A stretch of DNA of 64,000 nucleotides from Bog-756 sp963737625 (GTDB taxonomy: Bacteria; Actinomycetota; Acidimicrobiia; Acidimicrobiales; RAAP-2). Below are positions 18,961 through 28,319 of the stretch, piece by piece (the first letter of the stretch is position 1; each line of letters begins with the position of its first letter). The stretch spans positions 2,046,001 through 2,110,000 of the forward strand of contig CAVTTK010000002.1 in assembly GCA_963737625.1 (NCBI GenBank), written 5' to 3'. Below the pieces are notes generated by a model that searched no databases, had not been told where the DNA came from, and was given only the letters and a program-made list of their open reading frames with translations. The translations under genes were made by a program, and so were the position numbers.

Positions 18961-19551
18961 ATGACTCTGGTGCGGATTGAGCAGCTATGGCGGAAGGTCA
19001 CACCACATCCGGGACCTTCGCTACGTCCCGTTTGGCGCAAGACCTACTTGTGGGTTATCGCGCTTGCCGGAGCTGGGATCAGTGTTGCTGTGCTCGCTGC
19101 GGCGCTCGCCCCAAGTCCCGGCAATCACGTGCAACCGATCGGTGGCGTCCTTGGGGCTGGGGGGCTGCTCTTTTCGATGTGGATCGGTTGGTATGCCCAC
19201 TTCGTGCCTCTGGGCCATCCGTCGATCGAGGATGCCAAGTCTCGCATTCGTGCCCGAGAGCGCTCTCTGCGGATGCTCGAGAGGAACCCCAAGCTTGCAT
19301 CCGAGTTGGGAATTGGCCGCCCTGATCTGCCAAGACGATTCGATGATGGAGGACTGGTCGACGTCAATCACGTGCCTGCTCTAGTACTTGCCTCCCTTCC
19401 CGGAATCGACGAAACGCTGGCCGAACAGATCGTCGCCATGAGAGAACATCTCGGCAGCTTCGATTCGTCGGCCGATGTCGAAATCGTGTTGAACCTTCCG
19501 CCAAATCGGCTCGATCAGGCCCGCGATCTGATGATCTTTCGACAGCCTTGA
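18961..19551 (+). CDS. Membrane-anchored helix-hairpin-helix protein
   Basis: 196 residues from the ATG at 18961. Two adjacent hydrophobic segments (about 26-48 and 55-78) precede a basic, helical linker (RIRARERSLRMLERNP). The C-terminal ~65 residues form a ComEA-like helix-hairpin-helix domain: VDVNHVPALVLASLPGIDET, LAEQIVAMREHLGSF, then a second half ending LDQARDLMIF. Such domains bind DNA without sequence specificity, and in ComEA a membrane-tethered form captures DNA. Whether the domain here faces the cytoplasm or outside is unclear. No competence genes are nearby. Function is inference. Confidence 0.68.
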   Translation: MTLVRIEQLWRKVTPHPGPSLRPVWRKTYLWVIALAGAGISVAVLAAALAPSPGNHVQPIGGVLGAGGLLFSMWIGWYAHFVPLGHPSIEDAKSRIRARERSLRMLERNPKLASELGIGRPDLPRRFDDGGLVDVNHVPALVLASLPGIDETLAEQIVAMREHLGSFDSSADVEIVLNLPPNRLDQARDLMIFRQP

Positions 19552-19728
19552 CTGCCTCATCTTCAACGCCCACATCATCGAGGCCGGCACCGAGAGCTTC
19601 CGGCTGCGCTCGACGAGGGCGAAACGGGGCGGCGCCAAGCCGAGGCATTTTGGAGCTGAGATTCTCAGACGGGATACGCTTACTGCCGCTGCGTCCCCGA
19701 GAAGGGACCCAACTCCAGCATGGAGTTG
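19550..19728 (+). pseudogene. Possible IstB-like helper ATPase C-terminal fragment
   Basis: A short open frame immediately after the helix-hairpin-helix gene reads CLIFNAHIIEAGTESFRLRS then TRAKRGGAKPRH. This resembles the C-terminal end of IS21-type IstB helper ATPases (a hydrophobic-His-Ala-hydrophobic stretch, then Gly-x-Ser-[FY]-Arg-Leu). No start, Walker motifs or IS ends are present, so at most it is a remnant. The rest of the 19552-19864 gap is empty. Confidence 0.3.
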
Positions 19729-19864
19729 ACCCGCTTCATGGGATACAAGTTCTCGGCTCCCAGCTGAGCGACCATCCCACCCGGACGGGGGCAGGCAGGG
19801 GGGCGCTGGTGGTCCAGTTATCGAGTGCCCCACAACGAATGCGTTCGGGCGGGTGGATAACCGC

Positions 19865-21100
19865 CTAGGGATTGACGGTTAGCGTGAATTCCTGCGTCGC
19901 AAGTGTCTTGTTCGGGCGTGCCGTCGCCTGCAAACACTTGACGATGATCGTGTAGGTACCCGCCTTCTTCGGCGTGCCCGAGATGAGACCACCCTTTGAG
20001 ATGCTCAGCCGAGGCGGCAGGGCCCCTCGACCTTTCGGCAGGTACTTGTTCCAGGTGTAGGGCGGGGTCCCTCCGGTGGCCTGGAGCTGGAACGAGTAGG
20101 ACTGGCCGACCGTGGCGTCCGGGAGCGAGGTTGTGGCGATCTGCAGCGGACCGTTGGCCACCGCGATCTCGGTCACCGTGCTGTCGTACACGTTCGCCAC
20201 CCAGACGTGGGTACCGTCGGAGGAGACGGCGATCGGACCGTTACCCACGTTGATGGTCTGGACGACCGCCCCGGTCGAGGCGCTGAGCTCGGTCACCGTA
20301 TTGTCGTCAAAGTTCGTCACCCAGACATCGGTGCCGTCGGAGGAGACGGCTTCGGGCCCGCGCCCAACGGGAACGGTCTGGACGACCGCCCCGGTCGAGG
20401 CGCTGAGCTCGGTCACCGTGTTGCCCTGGTAGTTCGTCACCCAGACATGGGTGCCGTCAGAGGAAACTCCGTAGGGACCATTACTCACGTTGATGGTCTG
20501 GACCACCGCCCCGGTCGAGGCGTTGAGCTCGGTCACCGTGTCGCCCTGTTTGCTCGTGACCCAAACGTGGGTGCCGTCGGAGGAGACCTCGGTTGGACTA
20601 TCGCCCACGTTGATGGTCTGAACCACCGCCCCGGTCGAGGCGCTGAGCTCGGTCACCGTGTTGCCCTGGTAGTTCGTCACCCAGACGTGGGTGCCGTCGG
20701 AGGAGACGCTGTAGGCGGAGTTGCTCACATCGATGGTCTGGACCACTGCCCCGGTCGAGGCGCTGAGCTCGGTTACCGTGCTGTCAAACTGGTTCGCCAC
20801 CCACACGTGAGTGCCGTCGGAGGAGACGCCGTCGGGCAGGTTGCCTACGTTGACGGTCTGGACCACCGCCCCGGTCGAGGCGCTGAGCTCAGTTACCGTG
20901 CTGTCGGCACTGTTCGCGACCCACACGTGGGTGCCGTCGGAGGACGCGGCTACCGGACTATCGCCCACGTTGATGGTCTGGACAACCGTGGCTGCTGAGG
21001 CGGCAGGTGCGGCGCTGATCACCGCAGCAGTGAGAGCACCACCGAACAGGAGCGACCCCGCCAACACTGTCCGCAGTACGCTTCGACAACGAGTAACCAC
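19865..21100 (-). CDS. Exported YVTN-type seven-bladed propeller protein
   Basis: 411 residues from a GTG at 21100. An N-terminal signal (VLAGSLLFGGALTAAVISAA) ends in PAASA. Seven 40-residue repeats follow, consensus VVQTINVGDSPxxVSSDGTH then VWVxNxxxxTVTELxASTGA, which is the YVTN/NHL-like beta-propeller repeat typical of surface proteins. The C-terminal ~90 residues form a putative-Ig (He_PIG-like) domain with LPDATVGQSYSFQLQATGG and GLISGTPKKAGTYTI motifs. It is probably a secreted or wall-associated binding protein; the ligand is unknown. The repeats are almost identical at DNA level with a 120-bp period. An IS30 remnant lies directly upstream and may separate it from its original promoter. 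Confidence 0.82.
   Translation of the reverse strand: MVTRCRSVLRTVLAGSLLFGGALTAAVISAAPAASAATVVQTINVGDSPVAASSDGTHVWVANSADSTVTELSASTGAVVQTVNVGNLPDGVSSDGTHVWVANQFDSTVTELSASTGAVVQTIDVSNSAYSVSSDGTHVWVTNYQGNTVTELSASTGAVVQTINVGDSPTEVSSDGTHVWVTSKQGDTVTELNASTGAVVQTINVSNGPYGVSSDGTHVWVTNYQGNTVTELSASTGAVVQTVPVGRGPEAVSSDGTDVWVTNFDDNTVTELSASTGAVVQTINVGNGPIAVSSDGTHVWVANVYDSTVTEIAVANGPLQIATTSLPDATVGQSYSFQLQATGGTPPYTWNKYLPKGRGALPPRLSISKGGLISGTPKKAGTYTIIVKCLQATARPNKTLATQEFTLTVNP
20150..20990. repeat. Homogenised 120-bp tandem coding repeats
   Basis: Seven units with an exact 120-bp period inside the YVTN gene. The stretch ACCGCCCCGGTCGAGG recurs unchanged in most units, which indicates recent unequal crossover or gene conversion. 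Confidence 0.85.
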
Positions 21101-21131
21101 GATTCGGCACCTCCCGCTCCAGGGTGCCGAT

Positions 21132-21701
21132 CATGCACCCGCCGGTGATTTAGATAACAGATTTTCTCGGTGCTGACAAGCGACATCGCCTACGGTGAGC
21201 TTCTGAGTCAAGAGGGTGGTTGACCCGTTGGTGTTCTTATTGCTTCCTCGTTGCCACGGGCTCTTCGGATCGCAGAAGTAGATCTGCACGCCGGTGTCGA
21301 CGGTGAACTCGACATGCTGGGCCATCTCCTTGCCTTGGTCCAGGTGACGGACCCCGGACCTGGGCCGGGAGGCTGAGCATCCGTTTGGTCTGGCCTTCCT
21401 GACTGACTCGGCCCCGTGTCCATTGGGGAGCATCAGGGGGATGACATAGCGGCTGTGCCACTCGACCAGGGTGTCGATGGCGGTCATCGAAGATGAGATC
21501 GCCTTCCCAGTGGCCAGGGACGGCCCGGTCCTCCACTACCGCCGGCCGCTCGGAGATCATCACCATGTTGCGGATCTGGCCCTGGCCGACCCCGCCCTTC
21601 GTAAAGGCCTTGGCCCTCCGCATGGCTCGGCCCGTTCTCAGGCACGTATGCAGCCCTGGACGTTGAACCGTCATCAAAACGTCAGATTGGATTTGCCACA
21701 C
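21132..21701 (-). pseudogene. IS30-family transposase remnant
   Basis: Two overlapping minus-strand frames together give an IS30-type DDE core: RAVPGHWEGDLIF, then after a frameshift near 21480 TAIDTLVEWHSRYVIPLMLP and NGHGAE, LDQGKEMAQH, VDTGVQIYFCDPKSPWQRGS and NKNTNG. The N-terminal HTH and the C-terminal end (normally NGRPRKTL) are missing, and the reading diverges after NTNG. It is a dead fragment and no terminal inverted repeats were found. It sits between the YVTN gene and the next membrane-protein gene, a likely recombination scar. Confidence 0.82.
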
Positions 21702-21834
21702 TTGTGGACGGCATGACTAACCCGTCGGGATTCTGGACGTGTCTGGCAGACTTCGGCACCGTCGTAGTCGAGCCAGCCCATGTGATGTCTCACGACTGTA
21801 AAAGCCCTACCCAGCTCCCGTACGATTGGCAACC

Positions 21835-22605
21835 ATGGATCTAACTAGGAGGACGCTCAGCAAGGTCCCTGAAATCACGGCCCTATTCTGGGTCACCAAG
21901 CTGCTGACCACGGCCATGGGCGAGTCCACCTCCGACTATTTGGTAGTGAGAATGAACCCCGTCGTAGCCGTAGGACTCGGCACGGTGGTGCTTTTCGGTG
22001 CCCTCATCCTCCAGTTCCGAGCAGGTCGCTACATACCGTGGATCTATTGGTTCACGGTGCTGATGGTGGCCATCGTCGGGACCATGGCGGCCGATGTTCT
22101 CCATAAGCAGTTCCACGTGCCGTATGCCGCCACCACGGTCTTCTTCGCCGTAGTGCTGACCCTCGTCTTTGTGGTCTGGCAGCGGGTCGAGGGGACCCTG
22201 TCCATCCACAGCATCGTGACCCCTCGCCGGGAGTTGTTCTACTGGGCGGCGGTTATGGCCACCTTCGCCCTCGGTACGGCGGCAGGCGACCTCGCCGCCA
22301 AGACGATCGGACTGGGCTACCTCACCTCTGCAGTGCTCTTCGCTGCTTTGATGGCGGTGCCAGCGCTCGGCTACTGGCGGTTCCACCTCAACGCCATCTT
22401 GGCGTTCTGGACGGCCTATGTACTGACCCGGCCACTTGGAGCATCCATCGCCGATTGGTTAGGCAAGCCCAAGGCGCTGAGCGGCCTCGGCTGGGGTGAT
22501 GGTGTCGTGACGGGGATCTTTGCCGTCTTGATCGTGGTCTGTGTGGGCTATCTGACCGTGGCCGCTGGCAAGGTGAGCGTGGGGACTCCTGAGAGTTCTC
22601 GTTAG
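21835..22605 (+). CDS. COG4705-like polytopic membrane protein
   Basis: 256 residues from the ATG at 21835, with about seven to eight transmembrane segments and an internal duplication. The first half has KVPEITALFWVTKLLTTAMG followed by ESTSDYL; the second has YWAAVMATFALGTAAGDLAA. Each ends in an acidic-containing Gly-[Glu/Asp]-x-x-[Ser/Ala] helix. This pattern matches the uncharacterised membrane-anchored family COG4705 found in many bacteria, sometimes near manganese or stress genes. Function is unknown; a transport or channel role is only a guess. It is alone on its strand, with the IS30 remnant upstream. Confidence 0.75.
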   Translation: MDLTRRTLSKVPEITALFWVTKLLTTAMGESTSDYLVVRMNPVVAVGLGTVVLFGALILQFRAGRYIPWIYWFTVLMVAIVGTMAADVLHKQFHVPYAATTVFFAVVLTLVFVVWQRVEGTLSIHSIVTPRRELFYWAAVMATFALGTAAGDLAAKTIGLGYLTSAVLFAALMAVPALGYWRFHLNAILAFWTAYVLTRPLGASIADWLGKPKALSGLGWGDGVVTGIFAVLIVVCVGYLTVAAGKVSVGTPESSR

Positions 22606-22854
22606 TCGTTGCTGCTTGAGACGAGACGATGACCAGCTTGAAGTCCGTGTCGCTAGTTGGCTGAGGTTGGCTGGCTTCAACCAGGGCACTGCAACATCAG
22701 GCCCATTGCGGCTGAGGTCACGGTCCAACACTCAGCCCCAAGCAAGGCCGACGTTCCCCTGAGGACTCGGAGACGCCCCGCTCCATACCGGCGCCGGTTG
22801 CGCCGTCCGAGACTCTGCTAGGACAGTGTGGAGCACCGCGACGAGGAGGCTCCG

Positions 22855-23154
22855 ATGGGCACATGCCTCAGCACGACGGATTGGCACCTCAAGGATGGCC
22901 AAGAAGAAACCTTCACAGATCGCTGGACGGCCTTCTTGAAATGGACTCGGGAGACTCAGGAGGGTTTCGAAAGTGCCCGGCTGGTCGCCGACGACACGGA
23001 CTCCCACCACTTCTTGTCGGTCGGTGAATGGCGCGACTCGACGTCCCGGCAAGCATGGGCGGAACACCCAAGATTCTTGGAGCTGTTTCTGCCTTGCTTC
23101 GAACTGTGCGACGACGTACGGAGCAGCCAGTACGAAGTCAAGGTTGCCTTCTGA
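22855..23154 (+). CDS. ABM/NIPSNAP-like small monooxygenase-fold protein
   Basis: 99 residues. The ATG at 22855 is chosen because GAGGAGG lies about 6 bp upstream. A ferredoxin-like alpha/beta pattern is visible: a first strand with W, TFTDRWTAFLKWTRETQEGF helix, a SARLVADDTDSHHFLSVGEW strand pair, then a helix with FLELFLPCFELC. This resembles the antibiotic-biosynthesis-monooxygenase fold, whose members oxidise small aromatics or degrade haem, often as dimers. No catalytic residues can be confirmed. It is followed 30 bp later by a cupin gene on the same strand and may form a small operon with it. Confidence 0.62.
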   Translation: MGTCLSTTDWHLKDGQEETFTDRWTAFLKWTRETQEGFESARLVADDTDSHHFLSVGEWRDSTSRQAWAEHPRFLELFLPCFELCDDVRSSQYEVKVAF

Positions 23155-23184
23155 CCTCCGGCCCCCAACACAACGGGGGAAAGC

Positions 23185-23607
23185 ATGGTAGGCAATTCTG
23201 TCATCGGCGCCGGATGGCTCTGGCGGAAGGAGCTTTATCGCACTATGAACTACCTATTCGAAACGGGCACGCCGATCGCCGAGGAAGAGGCCCTTGCACA
23301 GGTCGCTGAAATGGGCTTCCACGGCCTGGCATTTGACGAGGACTTGCACGAGGACGAACCACTGCATTGGCACGAATTCGACTCAATTGCGTTTGTGATC
23401 TCCGGAACCGGCAGCTTCGCCGACGAGCACGGGCAGGTGACCGGCGTCATTCCCGGGTGCCGCATCCAGGCCCCTGCCGGATGGTTGCATCGCAATATGG
23501 CTGGCCCTCCGTATCGGGTGGTTCTCGGCACCAACCTCCCCGGAGATCAGTGGACCGCACCGATCAACAAGGACCCAGCAGAACGGCCCGCCTCGTTGGC
23601 GATCTGA
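23185..23607 (+). CDS. Cupin-domain protein
   Basis: 140 residues; the ATG at 23185 is used, but the ATG at 23245 (MNYLFETGTPI) would also keep the domain. The cupin core shows HWHEFDSIAFVISGTGSF then a second strand set with GCRIQAPAGWLHRN, giving potential metal ligands at the two His of HWH, the Glu after it and the later His. Cupins of this size are dioxygenases, isomerases or sensors. The role here is unknown. It follows the ABM-like gene closely. Confidence 0.68.
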   Translation: MVGNSVIGAGWLWRKELYRTMNYLFETGTPIAEEEALAQVAEMGFHGLAFDEDLHEDEPLHWHEFDSIAFVISGTGSFADEHGQVTGVIPGCRIQAPAGWLHRNMAGPPYRVVLGTNLPGDQWTAPINKDPAERPASLAI

Positions 23608-23960
23608 CGAAGCCGGACGATGCCCGAACGTCCCTGAACGCGAGGGGATGGCAGTTGTCGAGAATCGCTGATCGGCACGACTGGGAGTGTGCAACGAGGG
23701 CTGGGCGACGTCCGTCAGGGTCGTCCCACTTGAGTGGAGGTAGATGGGACCGACTTCGTGCCTACATCGTCCTCCATCGAGACGCCAGTGGGTTTCTTCT
23801 CATTAAGTCGGCAAATACCCAGAGCATCGGACGTCACATACGGGCGTTATGTTTGGCTACCTGCGGAGGTCCAGCTTCGTGGAGGATGGGCCGCTGTCGA
23901 GATATGTGTCCATGTTGGATCCCAGACGGACCGAGCCGAGGCTGTGCCACCCCGAACAAG
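23608..23960. other. Intergenic, nothing recognised
   Basis: No supported gene, repeat or structured element was seen between the cupin gene and the convergent sulfotransferase gene. Confidence 0.4.
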
Positions 23961-24582
23961 TCAGGAGATCGCAGGCATCCCAACCATTTGGCGGAACTCG
24001 TCGGTCGTATTCGTCACCGGGAACGGCTCAGTCGGCACCTCGAGGCCTAGCCGATCGCAGATCGGATCCCACCCGTCCACTGGCGGACCATTCCAGCAGG
24101 CGATGGGCCGGGATGCTTTGGCGGACCGCTTCGTTATGCCGCTCATAGGCGTCCATCATGGCGGTCGGGTTTCCGAACGCGTCGCTGAAGCGATCGCCCA
24201 GGAGTTGAACCACGGCAGCCATCCAGGGCACCAACTCCGGAGGGACCTTGTCGAACGACTGAAAGATCGTATTGGACGCGCTTCGGTACCAAGACTCCGG
24301 ATCTCGCACAGAAAGCAGCACGAGCGCATCCGGGTTGGCGGCTGACAGCTCGGGCCAGAATGAACATCCGGGCCAATCGACAAGGGAGACATAGCCGGCA
24401 GGCATCGTTGCCCAGTCAACGGGTCGGCCTTCGATGGCGTCGATCCAGCCTGGGGCCTGAGTCGGATCTCCGAGGATCTCGATCATGTGATGACAGGGAC
24501 CGCCTAACAACTGTTCGAGAGCGATCTTCAATGAATGGGTACCCGTACGACCCACCCCGGCACCTACAACCTTAAGCGTCAT
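23961..24582 (-). pseudogene. Sulfotransferase-family protein, frameshifted near the 3' end
   Basis: From the ATG at 24582 (MTLKVVGAGVGRTGTHSL) the N-terminus has the 5'-PSB/PAPS-binding P-loop pattern of the Sulfotransferase_4 family. Later motifs include DWPGCSFWPEL, VLLSVRDPESWYRS (the 3'-phosphate-binding Arg/Ser region) and AMMDAYERHNEAVRQSIP. Near 24087 the frame slips. The alternative frame gives the expected DGWDPICDRLGLEVP and the end VTNTTDEFRQMVG, so one extra G in the run around GTGGACGGG breaks the gene. The original enzyme would move sulfate from PAPS to a small molecule. It lies next to a TauE-type exporter gene on the same strand, which suggests linked sulfur chemistry. Confidence 0.75.
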
Positions 24583-24713
24583 TCCGTACCGCCGATCTCT
24601 CGTGATGGATGCATGGTGCCGTGAGACTACTGTCCATCGGACCCGCCACATCTAGACAAATAAGGGAGGAATACTGGGTACATCCAAGAAGGTCTACCGC
24701 GTCGTTCCATTGG

Positions 24714-25655
24714 TTAAGGCAAGGGCCCGGCTCGAATCGAATCTTCCTGCTCATCTACGGGGGCCACGGGACCGGTCATCGGAGCACCCGCCTGCCACGG
24801 GCGGACATAGAACAACCAGAGCGCTGCAACCCCGAGAAGGGTGGCACACAGCACCCAACCGAGGGTGGTAGTTCCGATTCCGACGTACTTCAGTCCAGAG
24901 GCGAAGATCACAAAAGTAATGGCAGGCCGGATGTACTTGTCGGGAGCCCTGGATGAGATCAGGGAGCCCACAATGACAGCCGGGATGCTCCCGATAATGA
25001 TCGACGTGGTGACGGAGAACTCCACGTGTCCGAACGCCAGAGCACCAAGAGCTGCGGCCACGGTAAGCGGGACCGCCTGAGTGAGGTCGGTGCCTACCAA
25101 CTGGTTAGCGCCAAGCATTGGATAGAGGAACAGGAGCATCACGATCATCAGGGAACCTGAGCCGACCGACGTGATGCCGACAATGAGCCCGCCGACCATG
25201 CCAATTAGTACGGTGGGGACTGGCCTGACCTTAACGTCATGCACAATCGACCTCCGTTCGTGGCCTCCGCGCCGGTCGAGGACGTAACGGATCACCATGG
25301 CCGCAGCGCCGACGAGCAGTGCGGCACCCAAGGCCTTCTCGATGTTTGCCTGCGAGGTCTTGGCATGCCCCATGAGGTGGAGCAAATATGCGCCAAGAAA
25401 GGCCATCGGTACTGAGCCAATCACCATCCAGCCGACGAGGCGGAGGTTCACCGTCTTCTTGGACATGTGCACAGCCGCACCGAATGGTCGCATGAACACG
25501 GCGGCAACCAAATCGCTGGAGATTGCCGTCGATGGCTTGATGCCGAACAAGAGAATCAGCATTGGCGTCATCAATGCCCCGCCGCCGGCTCCCGTCAGGC
25601 CCACCAAGAAGCCAACCAGCGCACTCCCGAGCACGATGTATGGATCGATGTTCAC
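24714..25655 (-). CDS. TauE/SafE-family anion exporter
   Basis: 313 residues with about eight transmembrane segments and the two-fold pseudo-repeat of the TauE/SafE (TSUP) family: GFLVGLTGAGGGALMTPMLI near the start and GGLIVGITSVGSGSLMIVML in the middle. Members export sulfite, sulfoacetate or other organosulfur anions. The GTG start at 25655 has GGGAGG a few bases upstream. The neighbouring sulfotransferase gene is on the same strand 131 bp downstream. The specific anion is unknown. Confidence 0.88.
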   Translation of the reverse strand: MNIDPYIVLGSALVGFLVGLTGAGGGALMTPMLILLFGIKPSTAISSDLVAAVFMRPFGAAVHMSKKTVNLRLVGWMVIGSVPMAFLGAYLLHLMGHAKTSQANIEKALGAALLVGAAAMVIRYVLDRRGGHERRSIVHDVKVRPVPTVLIGMVGGLIVGITSVGSGSLMIVMLLFLYPMLGANQLVGTDLTQAVPLTVAAALGALAFGHVEFSVTTSIIIGSIPAVIVGSLISSRAPDKYIRPAITFVIFASGLKYVGIGTTTLGWVLCATLLGVAALWLFYVRPWQAGAPMTGPVAPVDEQEDSIRAGPLP

Positions 25656-25880
25656 GGATGCCTCCCAGGAGAATCTGCACGGCAGATTTCAGGAATGGTG
25701 CCCTAACCTACAACTGGAGGCATGACTGCTGCGAGGCTTGAGCTAGGCCCGCTCACTTCCGCCCAAACGTCGCTGACGCCTGCGGAGATCCAGGTCTCAG
25801 CCCTTCGCGACAGTTTCGTAGACTTTCATGCTCCGCCAGTCCTGAACACGTGAGCCGTCCAAGCGATCTGAACCACGCCC

Positions 25881-25956
25881 TACTCCCCCGCCGATAAGTG
25901 CTGTTCGCCGTCAGCTCGATGCGACGTTGGCCACTCGTGCCTCAGACAGCTAGTTA
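25881..25956 (+). repeat. R1 dispersed repeat, copy b
   Basis: Divergent copy starting TACTCCCCCGCCGATAAGTG and continuing GTTCGCCGTCAGCTCGATGC. Its stem-loop is degraded (GCCTCAGACAGC). The rest of the 25656-26170 gap is empty. Confidence 0.65.
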
Positions 25957-26170
25957 CCTCCCATTGGACCCGTCATTTAGACATGCAGAGGTCCTTTCCC
26001 TCTGGAACTTCTGATCTAATCGCCCGTAGAGAAGGCGCATGGTGAATCAATCATCGGTGCACCTACCGCCCTCCCTGACCGGACCCCGATAGGTGATCCA
26101 CTCGACATGCGAGCTGTGTCTGTGGTTGTTGGTTGAGCCAGGCTTCGACGAACTCGGTCGGTGGAGAGCC

Positions 26171-26788
26171 TCAGCTGTTAAAGCAGCTCTCCAAGAACGC
26201 ATCCAAGGCTTCCATGTTGCGCTTGACCTGCAGATGCCCCATTCCATCCTTGAAAATGTCGAGCGACGGACAGAATGCGTCGGCATCTCCATAAAAGAAA
26301 TGTGGCGATCCCCTCACGCCCCGTGTTCTTCCTTCCGCCCAGTCAGCCAAGACGGCCTGCTGACTGGACGGATCAAATGAGTAGATGTCCTCGGAACGAC
26401 CGATTTCGAGAAGTGAGTCGGGATCCGAAATATCGATGCCCCCTTCGAAGAGAGCGTTTCTGAGGGCAAGGCTCACCGCCTCCCCTTTCTTCACATCTCT
26501 CTCGTAAGCGGCGTGAACCCAAGCCAGGGCAGGGAGCGTGGTCGTCGGAAAATGAGCTGAATCGAACCCTTGGAAGAGTTCGGGAGCCACTTGAGATCGC
26601 AGCTCTTGAACGTGGCGAGCGGTAGTTGTCGGGTCGAGAGGAGCCTCGTTGACGAGCTCGAGAGGCCATGCTCGCACATACAAGCCGGCGTCTTCACGCC
26701 CTAGCTGATTCCTGCGCTCAACGAAGCAACGGATCCCGACATATGCAAACGGACACCAGATGTCGGCGAACACTTCGATGATCTTCAT
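26171..26788 (-). CDS. DsbA-like thioredoxin-fold protein (HCCA isomerase/FrnE type)
   Basis: 205 residues from the ATG at 26788. MKIIEVFADIWCPFAYVG is the first strand plus active-site turn. It carries a single Cys (CPFA) instead of CxxC, as in 2-hydroxychromene-2-carboxylate isomerase and glutathione-S-transferase-kappa relatives. The cis-Pro loop is GVRGSPHFFYGD. A helical insert lies between. No signal peptide, so cytoplasmic. Members act as isomerases, GSH-linked enzymes or oxidoreductases; which applies is not visible. It stands alone. Confidence 0.8.
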   Translation of the reverse strand: MKIIEVFADIWCPFAYVGIRCFVERRNQLGREDAGLYVRAWPLELVNEAPLDPTTTARHVQELRSQVAPELFQGFDSAHFPTTTLPALAWVHAAYERDVKKGEAVSLALRNALFEGGIDISDPDSLLEIGRSEDIYSFDPSSQQAVLADWAEGRTRGVRGSPHFFYGDADAFCPSLDIFKDGMGHLQVKRNMEALDAFLESCFNS

Positions 26789-26890
26789 TGACCCTGCTTG
26801 ATAGTTGCCGCACGAACCTCTCACATGGTAGGGAGTGCCGGGACGACCCGACAGGGCCGAAAGTCACCAATACCGCCGAATCGGGGTCCG

Positions 26891-26985
26891 TTTGATATGA
26901 CGCTGACCACTCAGCCGATCCACGGCCGATGTCTGCAATCCTCAAGCGATATAGGCCTTCGTGAGGCTGAGGTCGGTCGAACTCA
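26891..26985 (+). repeat. R1 dispersed repeat, copy c (5' end missing)
   Basis: Lacks the CCCCCGCTATTGG head and starts TTTGATATGACGCTGACCAC. Continues with a degraded stem (CTCAGCCGATCCACGGCCGA), then CTCAAGCGATATAGGCCTTC and GTGAGGCTGAGGTCGGTCGA, a tail that matches copy f closely. Confidence 0.7.
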
Positions 26986-27146
26986 TTTTGCTCCCCGAGA
27001 CTGACATTTCATCAACAGAGCCGCGCCAAGTCGCCCCAGGAACCCCACTCCTCCATCGGAATACAGTGCACCATTTATCCCGAGTGCCCGTGTCTGAAGC
27101 AGGCTGCCCGAGGCTTTGGCTGGGAGCCGGTTGCCGAGGGAGTTGG

Positions 27147-27428
27147 CTAAACAGCCCAAATCAAAAGGCCGGTCTTGTCTACTCGCTCGTCCCAGTACTT
27201 GATCGGGACCATAAAGCCAACGGAAACGCTCTCACAGGGTGGAAGTTTCGCCCATGCGAGTAGGGGGTTCTCTGAAATGCGAAAGCGCCTCACCAACACA
27301 AAGATCCCTGTAGGGCTCTTCTTCCGCCACAGGTCGAAATTGAGATGCTCTTTCGTTCCACGGAACGGACGGGATCCGGCCTCACCCACGAACTGCCCGA
27401 GGTTCCCGCCCATATGGCGACGGTACAC
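27147..27428 (-). CDS. Possible small protein, unrecognised
   Basis: A 93-codon frame with a protein-like composition (SPTGIFVLVRRFRISENPLL, then VSVGFMVPIKYWDERVDKTG). No Shine-Dalgarno is evident and no family is recognised. It lies in a ~900-bp gap (26789-27693) that is otherwise empty except for R1 copy c. It could be spurious. Confidence 0.3.
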   Translation of the reverse strand: MYRRHMGGNLGQFVGEAGSRPFRGTKEHLNFDLWRKKSPTGIFVLVRRFRISENPLLAWAKLPPCESVSVGFMVPIKYWDERVDKTGLLIWAV

Positions 27429-27693
27429 CCAAATCTGGTCCGTTCAACGAGCGTTGGCAGGAGAACAGAGATAGGTCCTCAGGTGGCCCCATCGGCCAAT
27501 GGATCCGACCACCGTTCCTAGAGTGCGGGCCTGGACCTTCTCCGTTTTCGCCCGAGTCAATGGCTCACCTCCAGTGGGCTGCACCCGGGCAGGAAAGGAG
27601 CCGTTGGGCTCAGTGGACGAACTACCTCCGTTTGGCTCAGGCGTAACGACGGGACCTCAAGAGATAGTCGCCCGGAGCCCCAAAGCTGGGCCG

Positions 27694-28056
27694 CTAGCGC
27701 CGCGCATAATCGGCGTATCCCTGCCAATCGATCACAACACAGGGATCACTGCCAACAACCCACGCGTCGTGGCCGGGTGAAGCAACCATGAAATCGCCGG
27801 GACCAAAGTCAGCCTCGCTGCCGTCATCCATGACAATCTTCATATGGCCAGAGATGACGTAGCCGGTGTGTGCGGCCTCGCAGCTCTCCGTGCCAGCAAT
27901 CGGCCGCACGTGTTCGGACCACCGCCAACCGGGCTCGAAGCGGGCTCGACCCACTGCTCCCTGGCCGGTATTGACAATCTCGAGATACCCCATTCCGCCC
28001 TCGAACTTCCGGACCTCGTCGGGCGTGTCGAGACTCCTGCATATGAGTGTGGACAT
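27694..28056 (-). CDS. Cupin-domain protein
   Basis: 120 residues; the ATG at 28056 has an excellent AGGAGGAGG a few bases upstream. The cupin barrel shows GRARFEPGWRWSEHVRPI, HTGYVISGHMKIVMDDG and DFGPGDFMVASPGHDAW, with His residues and a Glu in positions usual for metal binding. It resembles small single-domain cupins of unknown substrate in actinobacteria. It stands alone, and the gap upstream is long. Confidence 0.75.
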   Translation of the reverse strand: MSTLICRSLDTPDEVRKFEGGMGYLEIVNTGQGAVGRARFEPGWRWSEHVRPIAGTESCEAAHTGYVISGHMKIVMDDGSEADFGPGDFMVASPGHDAWVVGSDPCVVIDWQGYADYARR

Positions 28057-28319
28057 TCCTCCTCCTAAAGGTGCTCAGTAGTGCTACCTGTGCCCCTCTG
28101 CCCTTTGTCCACGTTCGCGCCAGCCACTGGTGGAATCAAGGGAGGGCTTGGAATTCCACAAGACAATTCCCCCATGAGAGTGTCGCCGACGCCCCGTGAC
28201 AGCCGGTCGGATCTCGTGCCTGTCGGGAGTCTGCCGGGCACCCAAAAGGGTCCTGTTCACCTGCCGCAAGATGGGCGTACTGGAACTGGTTGATTCCCGC
28301 GTCGTGAGGGTCTACCTTG

